From: CAYGBW01 sp964348185
Lineage (GTDB): Bacteria > Desulfobacterota > BSN033 > WVXP01
Reading direction: 5' to 3'
Length of the DNA stretch: 7,346 nucleotides
Assembly: GCA_964348185.1 (NCBI GenBank)
Contig: CAYGBW010000009.1
Location: 1 to 7,346, forward strand
Shown here: piece after piece, positions 3,945-7,346 of the stretch
How positions within the stretch are numbered: position 1 is the stretch's first letter
How the letters are laid out: each line of letters begins with the position of its first letter
Translations under genes and position numbers: made by a program
Notes under the pieces: model-generated
What the model was told of the DNA's origin: nothing
What the model saw: only the letters and a program-made list of their open reading frames with translations
Databases searched by the model: none

Positions 3945-6719
3945 TCACACTTTCTTTCTCAATTCCAATCCCTTCGAAACCATCTCCAGCAGTTGATTGA
4001 TTCGAAAGGGTTTGGCGATCTGGAGATCAACCCCGCTTTCTCTGATCTTGCTTCTTTCCAGGGTTGTTCCCCATCCCGTGATAATAACCACGGGAGTTGA
4101 GGGATTGATCTGCTTGACAGCCTTTGCCACCTGCCACCCTGAGACTTCTGGCATCCCCAGGTCTGTGAAAACCAGGTCAAAATCCCCCTTCTTGAAGATT
4201 TCGATCCCCTCTCCGCCGCCTGATGCGAGGGCTACACGATGGCCTTCCAGAGTCAGAATCTCGTATAGGTTGTTTCGAATCTGCTCCTCATCATCCACGA
4301 CCAAGATCGATGCAAGTGGAGCGGTTTTCCTCTCGGGTCTCTCATACTCTGCAGGGGCCTTTCTTCGAGCCGAGGGAAGCCTCACGGTGAAACTTGTCCC
4401 TCTTTGCTCTCGACTCTTGATGAGGATTTCACCGCCATGCCGTTTGACAATCCCGTAGGAGACGCTCAGTCCGAGGCCCGAGCTCTGGGGACCCTTTGTC
4501 GTGAAAAACGGGTCAAACACGCGCTTTTGAATGTCTCGACCCATCCCGATTCCCGAATCCGTCACAGAGATCCAGCTAACATCCTCCTCAGCCCCCGTCT
4601 CAACCAGGATTTCACCCCCTTCAGGCATAGCGCTGATGGCATTGAACACGAGATTGATCAAGACCTCCCGCAGCTCTGAGGGATTTCCCAGAACAGGGGA
4701 AACCTCGCCCAGACTTTCTGTGATACTGATTTTGATACCCTTCGATTCGGCCTCGTCTTTCCAATGGGGGCGCGTCAACTCAACCACGTCTCTTACCACT
4801 TCATGGATGTTCACAATGACGAAGTCCTCCTGAGAACGGATCTTTGTGAACTCCTGAATCCTTCTGACCGTTTCTGCCGCATCCGATGCTGCCCTCTCAA
4901 TGATGTCCAACCCCTCCGCGATTTGAGAATCGGTTTCTGTTCCTCGATCTGATGCTCCCCGCTCCAGATAGAGCTTGAGTAGTTGGGCCCTTCCCAGAAT
5001 CGCTGCGAGCATATTATTGAAGTCATGAGCGACGCCTCCGGCCATTTCTCCAAGGGCCCGGAGTTTCTCCATCTGAATCGCCTGTTCCTCTCGCCGCTTT
5101 GCTTCGCTAACATCCCGAGCAACAGCCTGCACGCCGATGACCAGTTCGTCTGCTCCCTTAATGGGATTCATGGTCCAGCTGACATGTCGAATCTCGCCCG
5201 TGCCTTCTATAAGCCGGTTCTCGAAGCCGGCAAATCCCTTGCCATGAAAGATCGCCGTGATTTGCCGTCTCGTCTTTTTCAAGTCGTCGGGAACCACGTA
5301 ATCATCCAGACACCCTCCGATCAACTCTTCGGCTCTTTTCCCGAAGAAAGCCAGACCAGACGGGTTGACAAAAGTAAAGACACGGTCGCGATCACACTGG
5401 ATGATAATATCCCCGGAACGTTCCACAAGGCTTCGATAGAGGGCTTCGGACTCCCTGACTTTCTCCTCGAGTTCTTTCCTTCCCGTCACATCTCGAATAA
5501 AACTCAGGATTGCGAGGTCTCCCTGCCATTCGCACCTCACGACGCTCATCTCCACCCAGTGGATCTCACCCTCCTTGTCGAGGAGTCCGAAGTCGTACAG
5601 GCCTTGCCCCCCACTTGCCCCCTGGGGATCGGCATGAATGCGATTGACAATCTCTTCATCTTCTGGGATCACAAGGTCTCGCAGAGGCTTCCCAATAATC
5701 TCATCCCGTGGATAGCCCAGGAGTTGAAAAGCCCGAGAATTGGCAAACTCGATCTGCCCCTTTCGGAGAACGAAAATGACGTCCTCGGAGTTCTCAATGA
5801 GTGTTCTGTACCGTGCCTCTGAATCCCTCAGGGCTTCAGTTCGTGCCTCCACGATTTTCTCGAGGTTAGAGGCAAGCGTCCGGTACCTCTCTTCAGACTT
5901 CTTCAAGGCCTCTGTTCGTTCTTCGATCCTCTGTTCCAGATTGAAGACCAGGTCCTCCTTGTCGAGTCGCTCCTTTTCGTAGGCCTCGATAAGATCTCTT
6001 CCCAGGAGGGAGACAAGAAATCCTTGGATTCTCTTTGACAGGGCAGTCCTCGCCCACACCGCCTCAAAGGTGCACGCCGGCGCTCCTTTGGTCACACAGT
6101 GTGTCTCTGTGACGCGAATGTTCTCTGCTCCTGTAATGAGGCCGTAGCCTGTATAGATCCCAAGATTCCACTCACAGATATCCGGCGTGACCCTCACATC
6201 CCGTCGATAGTGGAGCTCAAATACCGCCTCTCCTCGCCTCCGGTTGATCACCCTGACCGTCTTGGTCCGATTGTATTTCCGATTCTCCTGGGGGACGCGA
6301 GCCAAGAAAAGGCGAGCAGGGAAAATTTTCGCCAGCGCGGAAATTCTCCTGAGGGAAGCCTCATGCTGCACAACCTCGATACCTGCCCGGTAGAGAGGTC
6401 GAGGTCCCGGCAGAATCTTTGAAACGTTGTGAAAAAACCTGAGAGAAAACTCATTGGAAACCCAGTAGTCCGGGTCGAGGAGGTGGCTCAGGGTGACCGG
6501 CACGATTTTTCCAGGCTCGTATTTGTCCTCTATCAGAAACTCACCATTATCAACGAGTCCCACAAGGAGTGAATCAACCGCATCCTTTCCCAACCGTGTA
6601 GAAACATGGTCGATGAGGGCTCTGAAATTGACGCACGAAACATCCCGGGTCATGAGGTTACTTGGTACGTACATGGAATACCATCCTGACGAAGAGCTTC
6701 GTGGAGTCAGCCTTTTCAT
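3945..6719 (-). CDS. Hybrid sensor histidine kinase: V4R-like sensor, coiled coil, two PAS domains, HisKA, HATPase_c, receiver (924 aa)
   Basis: A soluble signalling kinase; no membrane segment is evident. Residues about 25-222 form a ligand-sensing region resembling V4R/XylR-N domains, with HLLDPDYWVSNE (79-90) and the terminal VTETHCVTKGAPACTFEAVW (203-222), whose Cys208 and Cys216 resemble the metal-binding Cys of V4R. A coiled coil (about 240-305) carries a 25-residue duplication. PAS1 spans about 300-412 and PAS2 about 424-540. HisKA has the H-box GGVAHDFNN with His565. The ATPase domain shows the N-box (Asn693), G1 DSGIGMG (721-727), F-box FDPFFTTKG and G2 SGLGLS. The receiver (802-924) has Asp809/Asp810, phosphoacceptor Asp853 and Lys903. 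No DNA-binding output follows, so signal must pass to another protein. The start is uncertain: M1 lacks a ribosome binding site, while Met16 (6674) has AGGA 9 nt upstream. The ADP-ribosylglycohydrolase follows after 13 nt. It ends in TGA. Confidence 0.94.
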   Translation of the reverse strand: MKRLTPRSSSSGWYSMYVPSNLMTRDVSCVNFRALIDHVSTRLGKDAVDSLLVGLVDNGEFLIEDKYEPGKIVPVTLSHLLDPDYWVSNEFSLRFFHNVSKILPGPRPLYRAGIEVVQHEASLRRISALAKIFPARLFLARVPQENRKYNRTKTVRVINRRRGEAVFELHYRRDVRVTPDICEWNLGIYTGYGLITGAENIRVTETHCVTKGAPACTFEAVWARTALSKRIQGFLVSLLGRDLIEAYEKERLDKEDLVFNLEQRIEERTEALKKSEERYRTLASNLEKIVEARTEALRDSEARYRTLIENSEDVIFVLRKGQIEFANSRAFQLLGYPRDEIIGKPLRDLVIPEDEEIVNRIHADPQGASGGQGLYDFGLLDKEGEIHWVEMSVVRCEWQGDLAILSFIRDVTGRKELEEKVRESEALYRSLVERSGDIIIQCDRDRVFTFVNPSGLAFFGKRAEELIGGCLDDYVVPDDLKKTRRQITAIFHGKGFAGFENRLIEGTGEIRHVSWTMNPIKGADELVIGVQAVARDVSEAKRREEQAIQMEKLRALGEMAGGVAHDFNNMLAAILGRAQLLKLYLERGASDRGTETDSQIAEGLDIIERAASDAAETVRRIQEFTKIRSQEDFVIVNIHEVVRDVVELTRPHWKDEAESKGIKISITESLGEVSPVLGNPSELREVLINLVFNAISAMPEGGEILVETGAEEDVSWISVTDSGIGMGRDIQKRVFDPFFTTKGPQSSGLGLSVSYGIVKRHGGEILIKSREQRGTSFTVRLPSARRKAPAEYERPERKTAPLASILVVDDEEQIRNNLYEILTLEGHRVALASGGGEGIEIFKKGDFDLVFTDLGMPEVSGWQVAKAVKQINPSTPVVIITGWGTTLERSKIRESGVDLQIAKPFRINQLLEMVSKGLELRKKV
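5790..5939 (-). repeat. Tandem 75-bp (25-residue) duplication in the kinase coiled coil
   Basis: Kinase residues 261-285 and 286-310 are two adjacent copies of a 25-residue unit of the form L-E-(Q/K)-x-(I/V)-E-x-R-T-E-A-L-(K/R)-x-S-E-x-R-Y-R-T-L. The DNA copies (5865-5939 and 5790-5864) are clearly related but diverged, so the duplication is not recent. It lengthens the helix linking the sensor domain to PAS1. Confidence 0.8.
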
Positions 6720-6876
6720 ACCAGGGCTGCAGAGAACCGCCTGACCTTTCCCTTGTTGCAGCCAAACCCACCCCGCTCATCCATCGACACGTTCTTTCGA
6801 GCAATTGAGAGAACATCCCCTCCTGGACGAAAAAGGCGGCTAGGTTCAACAAACCCATCCCGTAAAATTCATCCTA

Positions 6877-6905
6877 ATTCGAGCATATTTCGCCGCTCCT
6901 GTCAA
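6877..6905 (-). promoter_or_regulatory. Candidate sigma70 promoter for the kinase-hydrolase operon
   Basis: On the minus strand TTGACA (6905-6900, 6 of 6) is followed by 17 bp and TCGAAT (6882-6877, 4 of 6). TGC lies directly before the -10, giving an extended -10. Transcription would start near 6870, leaving a 150- to 195-nt leader before the kinase start (6719 or 6674). The unusually long leader could hold control elements, but no clear structure was recognised in it. Confidence 0.55.
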
Positions 6906-7208
6906 CCAGATGGAACGGGATTGGATGGCATGTGGATGCCTTTGACGATCACTCTTCGAGTATGGCGTCTTGACTCGCAGAGGAGGGTCGACAGTTACGG
7001 ATTTGTACTCTCAGTTTCTTGATTGAAAAGGGGTAGGATGGACATGGTAACTGCGTCATCGGAGTAAATCGCCAGTAGCATATAAGTAATTGATATTATC
7101 TCTGTTTTCTCTCAAGGCTGTCTCCATACTCCCTGCCATCTCCGGCATTCTTTTTGCGTTGGATGAGGCCCCGTTGTGGAGAGGAAGGTGAGTGAGGGAG
7201 GAACAGTC
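6906..7208. other. Divergent intergenic region without a gene
   Basis: This lies between the kinase promoter and the Fn3-like gene. It holds no convincing open frame. A short stem GGCAT-GTGG-ATGCC occurs near 6927-6940. Positions 7078-7110 are AT-rich and are a plausible promoter zone for the gene at 7209, but no well-spaced -35/-10 pair could be picked, and no properly spaced sigma54 element was found. Confidence 0.4.
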
Positions 7209-7346
7209 ATGAGAAGAATACTAACTGCCGTAGTTTTTCTGCTATTTCTAACCCCTGTTGAGGCTGCCCATCTGGATCTTGCCTGGGATCCCAATACGGA
7301 GCCAGACCTCGAAGGGTACCAGGTATATTATGGGACACAATCCAGG
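7209..7346 (+). CDS. Secreted Fn3-like domain protein, N-terminal fragment (46 codons, runs off the window)
   Basis: The ATG at 7209 follows GGGAGGA (7196-7202) by 6 nt. Residues 1-20 form a typical Sec signal peptide: MRR, a hydrophobic core (ILTAVVFLLFL), then TPVEAA with likely cleavage after AEA-like Ala19/Ala20. The mature part starts HLDLAWDPNTEPDLEGYQVYYG, the classic opening of bacterial fibronectin type III-like domains ('L.W.PN.E.DL.GY.VYYG'), which are common at the start of extracellular or surface proteins of deltaproteobacteria. Only the N-terminus is visible, so total length, further domains and function cannot be given. It is transcribed away from the kinase operon. Confidence 0.85.
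   Translation, partial: MRRILTAVVFLLFLTPVEAAHLDLAWDPNTEPDLEGYQVYYGTQSR

Noticed and set aside
4983..5822. 279-codon plus-strand frame inside the kinase gene
   Set aside because: It is antisense to PAS and HisKA coding sequence whose domains are unmistakable. The product has no recognisable domain.
6925..7060. Possible sigma54 (-24/-12) promoters for the Fn3-like gene
   Set aside because: The GG-to-GC distances found are 9 and 11 bp rather than the required 10, and the flanking bases match poorly.

Overview
The window looks like chromosomal DNA of an anaerobic deltaproteobacterium (Desulfobacterota, probably a sulfate reducer or syntroph). The pointers are a class III multiheme cytochrome c, a DUF3786 protein, a small Cys-containing protein of a type I associate with that group, an MTH1187-type thiamine-binding protein and a large PAS-rich hybrid histidine kinase. 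This is a judgement from gene content; no rRNA or other marker is present. No tRNA, rRNA, insertion sequence, CRISPR array or integrase was seen.

Layout. Positions 1-420 hold no convincing gene but carry a hairpin and a plausible promoter for a 61-residue Cys-containing protein (421-606, +). An 82-residue conserved-type protein (858-1106, -) converges on it. That gene and a cytochrome gene (1318-1866, +) are divergently transcribed from back-to-back sigma70 promoters. The minus-strand promoter is a perfect consensus (TTGACA, 17 bp, TATAAT) with a 14-bp perfect palindrome in its spacer. The plus-strand group continues with a thiamine-binding protein (1955-2269) and a DUF3786 protein (2326-2955). 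The DUF3786 gene overlaps tail-to-tail with an ADP-ribosylglycohydrolase gene (2945-3931, -). That gene lies 13 nt behind a 924-residue hybrid sensor kinase (3945-6719, -), and the two look like one operon driven from about 6870. After a long noncoding stretch, a secreted Fn3-like protein begins at 7209 and runs off the window.

The most striking feature is the cytochrome. Its reading frame encodes a membrane anchor, a Pro/Glu-rich linker and a tetraheme cytochrome c3-type domain with four CXXCH motifs and four plausible distal His ligands. Two in-frame TAA codons, 27 nt apart, interrupt it on either side of the first heme motif. Everything else is intact: the frame, the ribosome binding site, the promoter and all heme ligands. 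It is either a very recent pseudogene, an assembly or sequencing error, or a gene expressed by UAA readthrough. No other gene here ends in TAA and no other real gene contains one, which argues against a genome-wide code change.

How the genes work together. The kinase and the hydrolase probably form a signalling or regulatory pair. The cytochrome would act in periplasmic electron transfer if expressed. Links among the remaining genes are positional only.
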